From Loxodes magnus (lineage: Eukaryota > Ciliophora > Karyorelictea > Loxodida > Loxodidae): DNA of 64,000 bases. Shown in pieces: positions 35,603 through 46,974 of the stretch. The notes below the pieces were generated by a model that saw only the letters and a list, made by a program, of their open reading frames with translations, did not search any database and was not told where the DNA came from. The DNA is taken from assembly GCA_946699065.1 (NCBI GenBank), contig CAMPDV010000207.1:124001-188000 (forward strand), in the 5' to 3' direction. A program made the translations under genes and the position numbers. Each line of letters starts with the position of its first letter. Within the stretch, counting starts at the first letter, position 1.

Positions 35603-35950
35603 TCAAAATTTATTGTTAAACTACATTTCTATCTGAATCTTCTTTATATGAACATCAATTAAATTTTCATATTACTTATATATTGTTTGTGATTGAATTT
35701 CACATTTAATTATCTATGCAATTCCTTACATGTTGGTATAAGAAACATTTTCAAAATTCCACTTTTACGTTACTTGAAAGCCATTTGTCAAATATTTTTC
35801 CACTTATTAAAGTAACTTCTCAATTAGTGGATTTTGGTTGAAGTTTGAACATAAAGATTTTTTTAATATTTTAGCTATGGTATTGCTTGATTATACAGAG
35901 TCTTCATCCAAGTAAACCAACATTGCAGATTTGAGATGTGGTCTTTTCAT
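35603..35950 (-). CDS. Possible small protein of unknown function
   Basis: A 115-codon minus-strand reading, MKRPHLKSAMLVYLDEDSVQ... to UGA at 35603-35605, with no internal UGA. Composition is balanced rather than low-complexity (LCSNFNQNPLIEKLLQQVEK, NVSYTNMQGIAQIIKCEIQS), which is unusual for this AT-rich DNA. No motif or relative is recognised. It could be an exon or remnant of a larger gene. Confidence 0.4.
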
Positions 35951-36949
35951 TTAATTATTTTATATTAAATTTTAATTATATATAATTCTGCATGTCTATT
36001 TTGCTCTAGCAAGGCATATTAAGTTTGAAGATAATTTATTTTTAATCTATTTAAGTAATATGAATAGCATAATTGACATAGTATTATAAGCAATTAAGGA
36101 AACTCTTATAAAAATAATTTAAAATCTCTTTTTTATCTTTTGATGTTTTTACTTTTTATAATGAAAATAATTAATTATTATTTAGTCTTTAAAAGGTAAT
36201 TTATAATTTAAATAGGATATAAAAACCATTATGCAACTATATTAATACTAATGAAAATATAAAATTAAATAAGGTGAAAAAGTTAAAACTACTTTAATAA
36301 TATTATATATAAATTAAAATTAAAGTTATTTTTCAATTTTTAATTAAATCAAAAAATAAATAATGATGAGCTTCACATTTTATGTTTATTATAATATTTC
36401 TCAATTATTTTATTTTATTTATATTAAAACTATAATTTTCCTTTTCAATAGATATATAACTTTTTTTGCTATTATAAAATGTTTTATACTTTGGATATAA
36501 GTTTTAAAATAAAATTTTTTATTTTTAATATGATAAATAATATTTAAAATAAGAATATTTATTGTTTTTCTTAGAATGTTAAAGCTTATATTTTTTAAAA
36601 ATTTATTATTCTTTGCTATTTAGTGAAACTTATTTGCTTAATCAAAATTCTAGCTTGACCAACTTTTTAAAATTCACTTATTAAATTAAGAAATTCATAA
36701 AAAGTTTGCTGCTTAAATAAAGTATTAAGTTATATAATTAGATTTGTTTTAATTAAGCACATCAAATAAAATTGGTAATTACTAAAAATAAATAAAAAGA
36801 TAAAATGTATTTAAAGATGATTATAAATTACATTATTTGTTAATATATTTTTATATTCCTTATATCATTTAAATTAAATCTTATTCATTAAAAAGATTAT
36901 CTAATTAAATTCTTTATAAAAAAAAGTTAAAAGTGTTTATAATTTCAAA
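35951..36949. other. AT-rich spacer
   Basis: Nothing with support on either strand. Confidence 0.5.
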
Positions 36950-37707
36950 ATTTGACCTTTAAATTCAGAAATCTTGAAAACATCTTCTTTTGAAATAATA
37001 GGACTTCATTATTCTGCACTTCTTTTTTATAAATTGGACTTTTACAGCTGAGCCTTGTTCATCAAAAAATCATTTTTAAATTCCTAAATTTACTTCTATA
37101 AAATTTTTTCCTATATATTGAGCCTGATTAAATAAATCATAATTAAAAAGATCTTTCATCATTTTCATAAATTTTATTTCTTCGCCAGTATCTTTAATAT
37201 GATACTGCTTCTGACATTTATAACATCTTATTTTCTTTTTATGCTGTATTATTAATAATTTATTTCTATATTCATAGATATTTTTCTCTATTATCCATTA
37301 ATTCTTTAAATAAATTCCTATTGTACTGTTAATTTTTCCATAATTCTTTTATTCGATATTGGAACTAAGAAAACTAAAATTGAAACATTTGATGAATTTA
37401 ATTAAATTATTTATCATTTCCTTTATTTTGTATACCATTTACTATTATATATCTTTTACATTTCTATAGACAAAATTTAAAAGTTTAGTTCTTCGTCTAT
37501 TTTTCAAATTTTGTTTATTTTTTAAATCTTTATTCTTTGTTGTTTTAATTATTATTGTAGATTTATTCTTATTTACTAGATTGATTATGCAAAAGATTCC
37601 TGAGATTATTTTACTCTATCATATTAAGGCGATTATTCAATTAAATTAGATTATTATTCTTTTTTTAGGTATTCATTGAGAAAAGTTTATTATTTCTTAG
37701 GTACCAT
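36950..37707 (-). pseudogene. Zinc-knuckle Gag-like protein (Z family), decayed
   Basis: Starts MVPKKQQTFLNEYLKKEQQS, sharing the M-A/V-S/P-K-K start with the copies at 1246, 7310 and 20296. A glutamine-rich coiled coil (QSIQQIRINLQQQLKQQR) follows. After one or more frame changes comes RCYKCQKQYHIKDTG, a knuckle whose last cysteine is glycine, and then GKNFIEVNLGIQKWFFDEQG. A different frame gives KKEVQNNEVLLFQK, homologous to the NEVL module at 7310 and 29640. Probably dead. Confidence 0.65.
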
Positions 37708-37927
37708 TTTACTATATTTCATAATGATAATTAGTTTAAAAATTCTAAATAATGTTCTTGATAAAGTAATTTAAGCATAAATATAAAGTTAACTTTTATC
37801 ATATCTTAAGTCTTTAAAAATGCATAAAAAGCTAAATAAAAATAAAAAGTAATCTAAAGTATAAATTAACAAAAATTAAATTTAATATAAATCTCTTTTA
37901 TTTCTAAATAATACTTTTATTTATAAA

Positions 37928-38878
37928 ATGGATCAAGAGATATCAAAATCCAGTAAATAACTATATTTAGTTAGGATTATTTTTCTTAGGAAAATATTAA
38001 GAGAAAATTATAAAAATTGAAATTATAGCTTCTAAAAATTAGGCTTAGGAAACGTAAAGTATGAAATTTGTCCAAATTTCGCTTATGATTATATCAGATA
38101 ATATAAGACTTTCCTTCATGATTCTTATATCTTATATAGTTATGACTTAAAGTAAAGAATAGTAGATTAAATGGAAAAAAATATAGAAGCTCTTAGTTCA
38201 AATTTTACAAGAGTATCACAAGTAAATGAAAACATCTTTGCTCTTTCTGGTGGAGTATCATTAAAAAGACTAACCTTTTACAATTTAGATGAATGTGAAG
38301 AAAGTTAAATGTAATTTGAAAGGGGAATGCATGGAGTTGCTTTTAACCAAAAATAAATGTTTTTTCTTAGTGGATTTATTACAAATTCATGTGAAATGCT
38401 TAATCTAAAATAAAGATTAAATACAATCTAAATTCACGATATGCTAAAAGAAAATGAAAGTGTATGAGGATTTGGAGCTAATATAAAATTACCTTATGTT
38501 TATGTTTTTGGAGGAAATCATTCGAAAGATTTGTAAATTGATAAAATAAGAAGATTTCAAATGTAAAACAATCACTGAGAAGAGACAAACGAATGTTTAC
38601 CTGCAAAAGCTACTACTATGTCTTCTGATTTATAAAATAAACAATCTATTCTAGTTTATAGCAACTGGGATTAATTTTTGGAAACTTAAATATTTGATTT
38701 AGTAAAAGAAAAATGCTATTAACATGGTAATATTTTTGAAGGAAATGATTGCTGCTTAGTAGCAAATCCTCTATATCAACAAAATGTTGTATATCAGTTT
38801 AATCACATTTGTAATCTTTTTATTTACGAAGTTAAAAAAGGAGAATGGTCTAAAGCATTTATTTCAAAAGGAAGATGA
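37928..38878 (+). CDS. Kelch-like beta-propeller protein, K1 branch, intact
   Basis: 316 codons and UGA (38876-38878), uninterrupted and collinear with 42835-43785. The N-terminal QLYLVRIIFLRKILRENYKN resembles the K2 start. Blade-like segments are FALSGG (104-109), MFFLSG (144-149), YVYVFGGNHS (190-199) ending with WEE at 217-219, ILVYSNW (241-247), and VVYQF with YEVKKGEW (287-307). Trp31, Trp180 and Trp217 are UGA; Trp247 and Trp307, the ones nearest the stop, are TGG. The protein has paired cysteines (CEES, SCEM, CCLV) conserved across K1 copies. No signal peptide is evident. Role by family: protein-protein interaction; partner unknown. The nearest upstream feature is the divergent Z copy at 37707. 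Confidence 0.85.
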
Positions 38879-39530
38879 TAAATTTTATATTAAACTTAAA
38901 TTAAAAATTAAGATTCTTATGTTACAATTTTTTATAATTCAAATTTATCTTTAAATAAGTAATAGTTTCTTCTCTATAATTGCATTTATATTAAAATACT
39001 CTAATTATGGCACTAAAAACTTGCATAACTTTATATAATATTCTTAAAATTTATAAGATTTACTTTAATGAACTTAAATAAGAAAAAAACTAAATTAAAT
39101 TAAATAAGTAACAACATTAAAAAAATAAAGCTAAATATTTGCTAAACATTGAAGAAAAATATTTATAATGAATTAAGATATCATCTTTTAAAATTCTAAA
39201 AATTTATATGGTTTGTATATTAATTACTATAAAAGCTTAAATTATTGTTAAATATAATATCGTTTTTGAAGAAGAATCTACTAAGATTTTTTTAATTTTT
39301 AAAATTTATATGTATAAAATTTAAATATTAGTACATAATAGATATATTGAAATTGAAAAATTAATTAAAAAATCACTCACGTTTAAGCCCATTATATATC
39401 TTAATATAAAATCATTTTTATAAATATAATTTCATAAATTCTTTAAGCATTAATTAAAAACTATCATTATTATTTCTACCCTTAAACTATTTAAATTAAT
39501 ATACATTTTTTTGTTTAGATTTGGTTTTAC
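38879..39530. other. AT-rich spacer
   Basis: No gene supported. Contains the 3' flank of the intact K1 gene. Confidence 0.5.
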
Positions 39531-39640
39531 TATTGTAAATGTTACTAAGAGGAGAATGGGACCCACTCAAATTAAATTTATTCACTAATACCTACTATTT
39601 AAACGCTTACGTGATTGAATCAACAAGTTATTAGTTTAGG
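39531..39640 (+). repeat. Short conserved repeat, family E, copy 1
   Basis: About 110 bases match 60714-60820 in inverse orientation. Shared blocks are GTAAATGTT, CTAAGAGGAGA, AAATTAAATTTA-TCACTAATA and GTGATTGAATCAACAA. A 16-base piece of the last block also occurs near 16155. Blocks survive while the spacers differ, as in an RNA-like element. Confidence 0.5.
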
Positions 39641-39989
39641 TTTAACATATTATTTTATTTTCTTAACGCTTATAAAAAATTGTTTATTTTAATTTATGCT
39701 TTAAATTTAAAGTTTTTTTAACTTTTTCATATTTTTTAATAAAAAATAAAGTATTACATATACATTTATAATAAATGTTTAAAATATTGAAATATGTTTT
39801 ATTTAATTACTATTATAGATAATTCAAGTAAAATCTACAATATAATTTTGTTAAAAATAATAAACTTTTTAAAAATTGTCTTATTACTTTTAGATTCGTA
39901 TAATCTATTTTCTTAAAATCAAAGAATTTTAGGTGCCGCATTTTTTATTTTTTAATATATCTCTAAATTTTTGAGAGCCCCTATTTGAA

Positions 39990-40283
39990 TCTTAACTGCC
40001 AGAAGTCATTAAGTACAAACCACAATATCCTCATGAGAAATTATGCTTGAGGAATGATCTTCTTCATCTAGTCTTATGGAATGCCAAAACACCTTCGATT
40101 CTCAATCTAATGCAAACATTTATAACGATTAGACTTCAATCGTCCTTATCACAGCCTTATCTTCAAGGAATAATTAAATAAGCATATCACCTCGCAAAAT
40201 GGTTCAAAAAGTTCAGAAACCAAAATAATGAATTGAATCTTGCCTCCTTGTACCATTCTCTTTCAGTGCCATATTTAATTATT
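39990..40283 (+). repeat. Structured SINE-like repeat, family B, copy 3
   Basis: Third copy of the family at 5372. It keeps TCCTCA...TGAGGA around TGAGAAATTATGCT, CGATTAGACTTCAATCG-type sequence, and the terminal GTGCCATATTTAATTATT. The opening is reduced to CTGCCAGAAGTCATT. No conserved protein reading. Confidence 0.65.
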
Positions 40284-40589
40284 AATTAAAAAATTAAAAT
40301 ACTCTCAATCAAAATATTTTTATAGTTCTTATCTTATAAACTTTTGTTAAAATTATTTCAAATTAATAATTTACATTAAGTTAATAATTTTTGATTACTA
40401 TTAATATTTTTATATTTATATTATATTTACTTAATGCATCTCTTATTTAAACTTTTAATTTATTTTTTTAATTTGCTGATGACAAAAACTTAGATAGCAA
40501 TGCTTTTAATTTTAGATTATAACTTATAAATTATCTTAACTCAATATTTTTAGTATAAACTATTTAGTTTTTAAATTTTCAAACATTTT

Positions 40590-41029
40590 ATAATTTTATT
40601 TATAAAAAAGCTAATCATTGATAATAATTACTTCAAACATTAATAGGTTAACTACTTTATAGATTATGCCATTAAATTTCCAATCTTTACTTTTCTTGTG
40701 ATTATTAATTGTTTTCATTAAATACTTTAAAATCTCTGTAGTTTTTTTTAATTCTTCATAGTAAGTGTTCTCCAACCAGTTTAACTCTTAGAATAAAATA
40801 TTAATAATAATGCTTTTATTTACTTCTATCTCTATTATATTATTTCTAAATAGCATGGTCTATTTATTAAAATAATAGTTTAAACTTAAAAATTATAGAT
40901 TACTTTAATTATAATTTGTTTCCATTTATTTCAAGATTTTTTGTTAATCTAGCTGCTTTATAAAGAATTTTATCACTTAAATTTAAATTTTATTAAGACT
41001 TCTTCTTATTTAATTAACTTAGAATCCAT
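40590..41029 (-). CDS. Possible gene remnant, unknown
   Basis: A minus-strand reading starts MDSKLIKQEEVLIKFKFK. After a frame change it gives DKILYKAARLTKNLEINGNK and then RDRSKQKHYYQ-type sequence. It looks protein-like and the start resembles the K1/Z style (MD.KL..), but no relative was found. Weak call. Confidence 0.25.
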
Positions 41030-41574
41030 TTTTCAATAGACATTGTAATTTAAATATAGCAAAATTTAATACTGTATTAGTTACAATAATTAAACCAAGC
41101 CACAACTTAGCATTAATAATTGTAAAAAATATACATAAAAGGTATTTATTCTTTTAGTGATTAATATAAAATAAAAGATAAAAGCTTAACAAATTTGTAG
41201 CATAAATTAAAAGGCATATTAAATTTATTTTTAATTCTTTTAGAAATCATAAAAATAAAAGCTTAGAAAATGTTTTACTTATCCATAATTAAATAAATAA
41301 TATAAAATTATTATTATTAAGAGAAAGCAATTCCAATATAGTTTATATTCACTATATTTTTAACTATTTTTTAGAATAAATATTATTCTATCAGTTATAT
41401 TTTTTTATTATATAATCAAGTTATAAAAATGTATAAGTTTTATTAAATGTAAATGTCTGAAGAAAGCAAAATAGTTATTTTTTAAGTATTATGTAATTTA
41501 GCATACATTAATAGTTAAAATTATATTTAATTTTAGAAACTAAAATCATTTTTTATTTTTGTGTATTATTCATT

Positions 41575-42215
41575 TTTAGGATATTGCTTGCTTGCTTTAG
41601 CAGGTGGAACTTCTGAAGATACTCAAGCCATGATCGAAGATTGAAGAAAAGGATAGCTTCATCAGAGGTTGAGGAAGTTAAGTACCCATAATCGATTATG
41701 TTTTCCTCTGCTTTGGCTGATTCTTGGACCTGGAACGGAATGACCTTTGGTTTTGGTAATCCTAAGAGATGCAATCTGCCAAGTCTCCATTTTTTTCAAG
41801 AATCATATATTTATCAATATTGAACATTTAAACTAGTGATTAACCTAAAAATAGTGAAGTCACTTTAGTCAATTATTATTATATATATTTTTAAAACCGC
41901 CATAGTTGTTCGAAGGCGAACAACAAGGTCATCTTCATCAGAGGTTGGGGAAGTTAAGTACCCATAATCGACTTTATGTCTTCCTCTGCTTTGGTTTGAC
42001 CTCGAGACATAAGATTCTTAGACCTTCGGCACTGGCTCAATTTAAATTTAATTTAATGTTGGAACTAAAAAGAAATAATATTGCGAGCTTCTTCAGAGGT
42101 GGGGAATTTAAGTACCCATAATTGACACATGTCGTCCTCTGCTTTGGTGATGCAATGAGACACAATCCTGCCATGTCCTTGGACCTCCAGCAAGTATTAA
42201 AGATTACGAATATTC
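41575..42215 (+). repeat. Three tandem diverged copies of a GC-rich structured cassette (family D)
   Basis: Three units share the core CAGAGGTTGGGGAAG, TTAAGTACCCATAATCGA, then CCTCTGCTTTGG; cores are at about 41657-41717, 41931-41994 and 42089-42147. The ends pair (CAGAGG with CCTCTG) and the ACCCATAAT centre is nearly invariant. The middle unit also has a perfect upstream hairpin, GTTGTTCG/CGAACAAC. Conventional stop-free readings across these units are a by-product of their GC content and are not conserved as protein. Likely a structured RNA or SINE module; I cannot name it. Confidence 0.6.
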
Positions 42216-42221
42216 TAAAAT

Positions 42222-42320
42222 TATATCAGTATTGAACATTTTTATCAGTACTGAATAATTATACCAGTATTGAGCAAGGTTTATCAGTAACAAACATTCT
42301 TGTCAGTATGAAACATTTTT
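42222..42320 (+). repeat. Short tandem repeat, about five degenerate units
   Basis: About five imperfect copies of a unit resembling ATCAGTATTGAACATTTT, 18-25 bases long. One more copy (ATCAATATTGAACATTT) lies at 41812-41829, after the first D cassette, so the unit seems linked to the D cassettes. Confidence 0.6.
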
Positions 42321-42325
42321 TTAAA

Positions 42326-42400
42326 GAGCTGCGCACCAGCGAGAGTGCTACGCGCTCTATAATCAAATTTATTTATTTATTATTATTTATTATTACTATT
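42326..42400 (+). other. Terminal hairpin followed by simple-repeat tail
   Basis: A GC-rich imperfect hairpin (GAGCTGCGCAC ... GTGCTACGCGCTC, 42326-42357) is followed by ATAATC and a TTTATTTATTATTATT run. The same hairpin, inverted, ends the element at 47668-47698, which also carries a simple-repeat tail. It looks like a 3' terminal module of retroelements. Confidence 0.5.
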
Positions 42401-42834
42401 GGGTAATTATTTATTTTAATTTTATTATTAATATTCAAATATTATCATAAATTCAGCACTTATTAATATATAAAAATATTATTTGCCTACTTAAGATTTA
42501 ATCTCATATTATTATTTTTCATACTATAATTTGTAAAAGCACACTGTTATAAAAAATAATATAAAAGGATAATATAATCTATTATGCGATAAAAAATAGT
42601 ATACTATTGAAAGTTTTAAAAAGTTTAAATTAATATATATTTAATTTATAAAAATAAGTTTAATTAAAAATCTACCTCATAATGTAAATTTTATTTATAA
42701 CTTAAAAAAATTAAATTTAAATTGTAAATTTCTATTAATTTAAAAAATTTTAATTTGATGAAATATTAATAGCTTAGTAGTTTATTTTTTATGACAAATT
42801 TTAATATAAAAATTTTAATTTGATGATAATTTTT

Positions 42835-43785
42835 TCAAGTCTCATTTGAAGAAAATGCTTTAATCCACAATCCCTTTTTTATCTCATAAATAAAAAGATC
42901 GCAAATGGATTTAAACTGATATACAAAGCTTGATTTATAAAGAGGATTTGATATCAAACAATAATTATCTCCTTCAAAAGCATTTCCGTGCTTATAGCAT
43001 TTTTCTTTTACTATATCAAATATTTAAGTCTCCAAAAAATGTCTCCAGTTGTTATAAACTAAAATAGATTGTTAACTTGGCAAATCAGATGACATAGTAG
43101 TAACATTTGCAGGTAAATTTTCGCTTATTTCTTCTCATTGGTTGTCTTTTATTTGAAATCTTCTTATTTTATTAAGATATCCATGCTAAGTATGAAGTCC
43201 TCCAAAAACATAGACGTAAGGCATTTTTATATTTGCTCCAAATCCTCATACACTTTAATCATTTTGGAACATATCTTAAATTTATATTGTATTTTATCAT
43301 TATTTTAGGTTAAGCATTTCACACTTATTTGTATTAACTCCACTAAGAAAAAACATTTATACTTTGTTAAAAGCAACTCCATGCATTCCTCTTTAAAGCT
43401 TCATTTAACTTTCTTCACATCTTTATATCTTGTAAAAGGTCAGTCTATTTGATTACATTCCTCCAGAAATTATTAAATTATTTTCATTTATTTATGAAAC
43501 TCGTGTATGATTTGAACTAAGAGGTACTAATTGTTTTTCACTTTTATATACTCCTTATTGTTTTATGTCATATTCATATAAGACACAAGAATTATAAAAG
43601 AACGCTTTATAAACTTTGATATTATTGTAAACGAAATTTGGACAGATTTCGTACTTTATATTTCCTAATCCTATTTTTTAGAAGCTATAATTTCAAATTT
43701 TATAGTTCTATCTAAGAATTTTCCTCATAAAAATGATCTTTACTACATTTAGCTGTTTATTGAATTTTAAAACCTCTTAATCCAT
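42835..43785 (-). CDS. Kelch-like beta-propeller protein, K1 branch, intact
   Basis: 316 codons plus UGA at 42835-42837, uninterrupted. It starts MDQEVLKFNKQLNVVKIIFM and matches 37928-38878 throughout: WNYSFQKIGLGNIKYEICPN, IISGG, MFFLSG, YVYVFGGLHTQHGYLNKIRR, DNQWEEI, ILVYNNWRHF, CYKHGNAFEGDN and GLWIKAFSSNET. UGA codes the early tryptophans, including KIW, the VWGFGA site and NQWEE. The last two tryptophans (NNWR, GLWIK) are TGG. No frameshift, no intron seen. The upstream flank beyond 43785 is AT-rich with no recognisable promoter element. A second intact K1 gene in the window implies that at least part of the family is maintained. Confidence 0.85.
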
Positions 43786-44762
43786 TTTTATAGATTAAGA
43801 CAAGTATTAAAAAAGCAAAAAAAGTAATTGAATATCTGTAAACTTAATTAATTTGTAAATTTGTATACTTTCTTGCTTAAAATAAGAATTATTATAAATA
43901 TAACTATAAATATAAGTTTTAAACAAAACAAATTAAATATGAAATTATTATTTCATAAGTAAAAGAATACTATTTCTCTGAATGATAAATATTAAATTAA
44001 TCAAATTTTTATCTTTATTTTAATTATTAATTCAATTATTATTTTATCGCTATATCTTAAATTTATTACTCTCTGTTATAAATTCAATAATTAAACTATT
44101 CAATTAAATTTATCATTATAGAGAAACAGAATGGTTTAAGTTATAAAATACCTTTTAAATAAAAAGTTTCCATTACATTATTTTATTTAATTCTTTAATT
44201 TAATCAAATTATATTCAAATACTTAATTTCATTTATAACCTTAATTATTATATTTTAGATAGAAAAGCTATAAAGCTTTAATAGTATCTATATAAAATTT
44301 ATTTTTATTAAGATAATACAAATATTAATTCTTTTATAATAAATTTTATTAAAGCTAATCTAATTTGTATTGTTTATGTTCATCATTATTTAATCTTTAT
44401 AAAGTTATATCTTTATTAAAAAATTTTATCTTGAAAACTTTATTAAAGTTTTTTATTAAATTAATTAATTAATAATAAAATATTTTGCTAAAAATGTTTT
44501 AATATAAATCTTCTACTTTAATTAAAATGCTTCATTTTATTTAAGTTTAAAACTTAATACTTCATTTCTCATTTTGCTTCATCTCTTCTTCTACACTTAT
44601 TTTCGCTTATCAAATTTTTTCTTCCTTTACCTCTAATTATTTTTATTTTATTATTTTAAGTTTTAATATAATTGTTAGAAAGTTAGTACATTCTATTAAA
44701 AATAAAAAATATTAAGATTAAGATAAAATATTTGGTTGGCTTATGAGCTCAGTTTATGAATT
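43786..44762. other. AT-rich spacer
   Basis: No gene supported. A pyrimidine-rich patch near 44560-44640 has no match elsewhere in the window. Confidence 0.45.
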
Positions 44763-45482
44763 TCAAAAATAATTTTATTTGCAATAGGTATCAAGATACA
44801 ACTCAAATCTATTCAACATAATTACCAAATGATTATTAATCTTTTCCCCTGATATTATAATAGGAATTTAACTTAAATCCATTTTCTGCCAAACATTTGC
44901 TTAAAATTTTTTGTTGGCTCTTCTTCAACCATCTTCAGTACATTGTTATTTTCAATATCTTTTTATTAATATTTTTCCTTAAGGCGTAATAAATAAACTA
45001 TTGAGTCATTATCATTATTTCATGCTTTCGACTTCTTGTTTTCTAAAGAATTTTCGATAGTTCTTTTCAAAATGCTCAGACATATAACAAAACAAGCATT
45101 ATTGTATTATTTCTGGCTAACATTTGATGATTGGTTCGATCCTTGGTTCAACATCCATAGAATCATTCTGAGACAAATTCTAAAAAACAGGCTTCTGTTG
45201 ATTCTATGAACTAGTATAAATTCTGCTCAGTTTGCTCTATTCGTATGCTTTTAGCTTGCATCTGAGGTCCATCGCTTATCTCTTTTTTAAATATTAATTT
45301 TCTTATTTGATTAAGGACATGCTAGAGATAAGATATGAAATTTACCCTTAAAACTCTTATAGCTGTTCTGACAAATTTTGTTTTCCTGTTGCATTATTTT
45401 AAGCTCCTTTAAATTAATTACTAAGAGCTTTTAGATTGAATGATTTCCTTAAATTTTAGACTTTTTATGATAGACTTTCCAT
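44763..45482 (-). CDS. Zinc-knuckle Gag-like protein (Z family), one ligand changed
   Basis: 239 codons in one frame from MESLSQKVQNLRKSFNLKAL to UGA at 44763-44765. A coiled-coil N-terminal half (NLSEQLQEFQGQISYL) leads to NDSMDVEPRIEP, the family's acidic motif. The knuckle is CLFCYMSEHFEKNY, with the fourth ligand cysteine changed to tyrosine. SLFITPQGKILIKRYW corresponds to LWITPTGIYKQKLF at 16341, which supports the frame beyond the knuckle. Loss of one ligand probably weakens zinc binding. It lies just downstream of, and in the same direction as, the interrupted K1 copy. Confidence 0.65.
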
Positions 45483-45547
45483 TTTTCAATAAAATAATAA
45501 TTTTAATTTTAAATTTTAATTTTTAAATTTAATGTTAATTTTTTGAA

Positions 45548-46818
45548 TCAAGTCTTTATATAAGAAAATATTTTGGACCATACTACTTTTTTGATCTAAT
45601 AACTAAACAGATTACAAGTGTGATTAAACTGATAAGCAAAACTTTAGTAACAAAGAAGATTTGCTAATAAACAACAGTCATTCCCTTCAAAAGCATTTCC
45701 ATGCTGATAGCATTTTTCTTTTACTATATCAAATATTTAAGTTTCTAATAATTAAAAAGATGGTGGGAGCTGAGATTGACCTTCTGAATCATACTTTCTG
45801 GTTTTATGGCTAGGAACAAGTTCCTTTCCTGTCGCTGAGAAAGTCCCTGGTCAAAGTCAACCTTTGCAAGGGAACGCCTTCCTCTTGATTATCCACTCCT
45901 GGTAGGGGCTTGAAGCCTGGCTGCCCATAGCGATGGAGCTCCCTGGCAGCTGCTTTTCGAAAGCAACAGGATATCCCTGTTATCCCATGAAGGGAGTGTT
46001 GGGGTCGTTAAACTGCAAGAAGTTGCAGTCCAAAACTCTTTAAGTTGAAATTAATATTTAAGTTTCTAAAAATTTATTCCAGTTATTATAAACTAGTATA
46101 GATTGCTTACTTGGTAAATCAGAAGTCATAGTAGTAGATTTAGCAGGTAAATATGCATTTATTTCTTCTCATTGGTTGTCTTGTATTTGAAATCTTCTTA
46201 TTATATTAAGATATTTTTGCTAAGAGTGATTTCCTCCAAAAACGAACACATAAGGTAGATTTATATTTACTCCAAAACCTCATAACTTTTGTTCATTTAG
46301 AAACATATCTTAAATTTAAACAGTCTTTTATATTTGATTAAAATTAAGCATTTCACATGAATTTGAAAATAATCCACTAAGAAAAAATATTTATTCTTAG
46401 TTAAAAGCAACTCCATGTTATCCTCTTTCAAATTATATTTAACTTTCTTCACATTTCTCTAAATTATAAAAGGTCAGCCTCTTCGATTAATCTCCACCAG
46501 AAATTATCAAATTGTTTTAATTTACCTGTAATACTCGTGTATAATTTGAACTAAGAGCCTCTATTTGCTTTGGGGATTGTTTTACTCTTTATTACTTTAT
46601 ATCATACTCATATAAGCAACTGGATGAGCAGAGAAAAGTCTTATAAACTTTGATATAATCATAAGTTAAATTTGAACAGATTTCATATTTAACATTTCTT
46701 AATCCTATCTTTTAGAAACTATAATTTCAGTTTTTATAGTTTTATCTAAGAGTTTTCCTAAGAAAATGATTTTAACTACATTTAAGTATTTACTGGATTT
46801 GAAAAGCTCTTGATCCAT
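45548..46818 (-). pseudogene. Kelch-like protein, K1 branch, split by a SINE insertion
   Basis: The K1 5' part runs from 46818 (MDQELFKSSKYLNVVKIIFL) down to the LETQIFD segment. There the SINE at 45749-46052 interrupts it, with the target sequence duplicated on both sides. The remaining 3' part (IFDIVKEKCYQHGNAFEGND ... VWSKIFSYIKT) ends at UGA 45548-45550. The host copy also carries small frame changes. The insertion must be younger than this K1 copy. Confidence 0.85.
45732..46069 (+). mobile_element. GC-rich SINE-like element, copy 2, with 17-bp target-site duplication
   Basis: The body at 45749-46052 is nearly identical to 33071-33389. It is flanked by exact 17-bp repeats AATATTTAAGTTTCTAA (45732-45748 and 46053-46069). 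The duplicated sequence is part of the K1 gene, so the empty site can be reconstructed by eye from sister copies. The element is inserted antisense to the K1 gene. High identity to copy 1 suggests recent activity. Confidence 0.92.
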
Positions 46819-46974
46819 TTTTATAAATAATTATAAATATTAAGCAAACTAATGAAATATATTATTTTAATACTTCACTATTTATTTTATTTTTTACTAG
46901 CTTCTAATTTAAATACTTAGTTTATAATATATTAATAGTTTAATTACTTTATCTTTATCAATCTCTTTTTAATG

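Noticed and set aside
41553-42121. Conventional stop-free readings on both strands (41553-41774 minus, 41906-42121 plus) as protein genes
   Set aside because: They fall on the GC-rich family-D cassettes, which naturally lack TAA/TAG/TGA. The readings are not conserved between the three cassettes, while the RNA-like core and pairing are.
41657-42147. Family-D cassettes as 5S rRNA or 5S-derived
   Set aside because: GGAAGTTAAG resembles part of the 5S internal promoter, but the remaining 5S helices and conserved loops are absent.
42222-42320. CRISPR-like array
   Set aside because: The units are degenerate, nearly contiguous and of variable length, with no spacers of constant size and no cas genes; the organism is a eukaryote.
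45131-45150. tRNA B box (GGTTCGATCC)
   Set aside because: It lies within the coding frame of the Z gene at 44763-45482 and has no tRNA structure around it.
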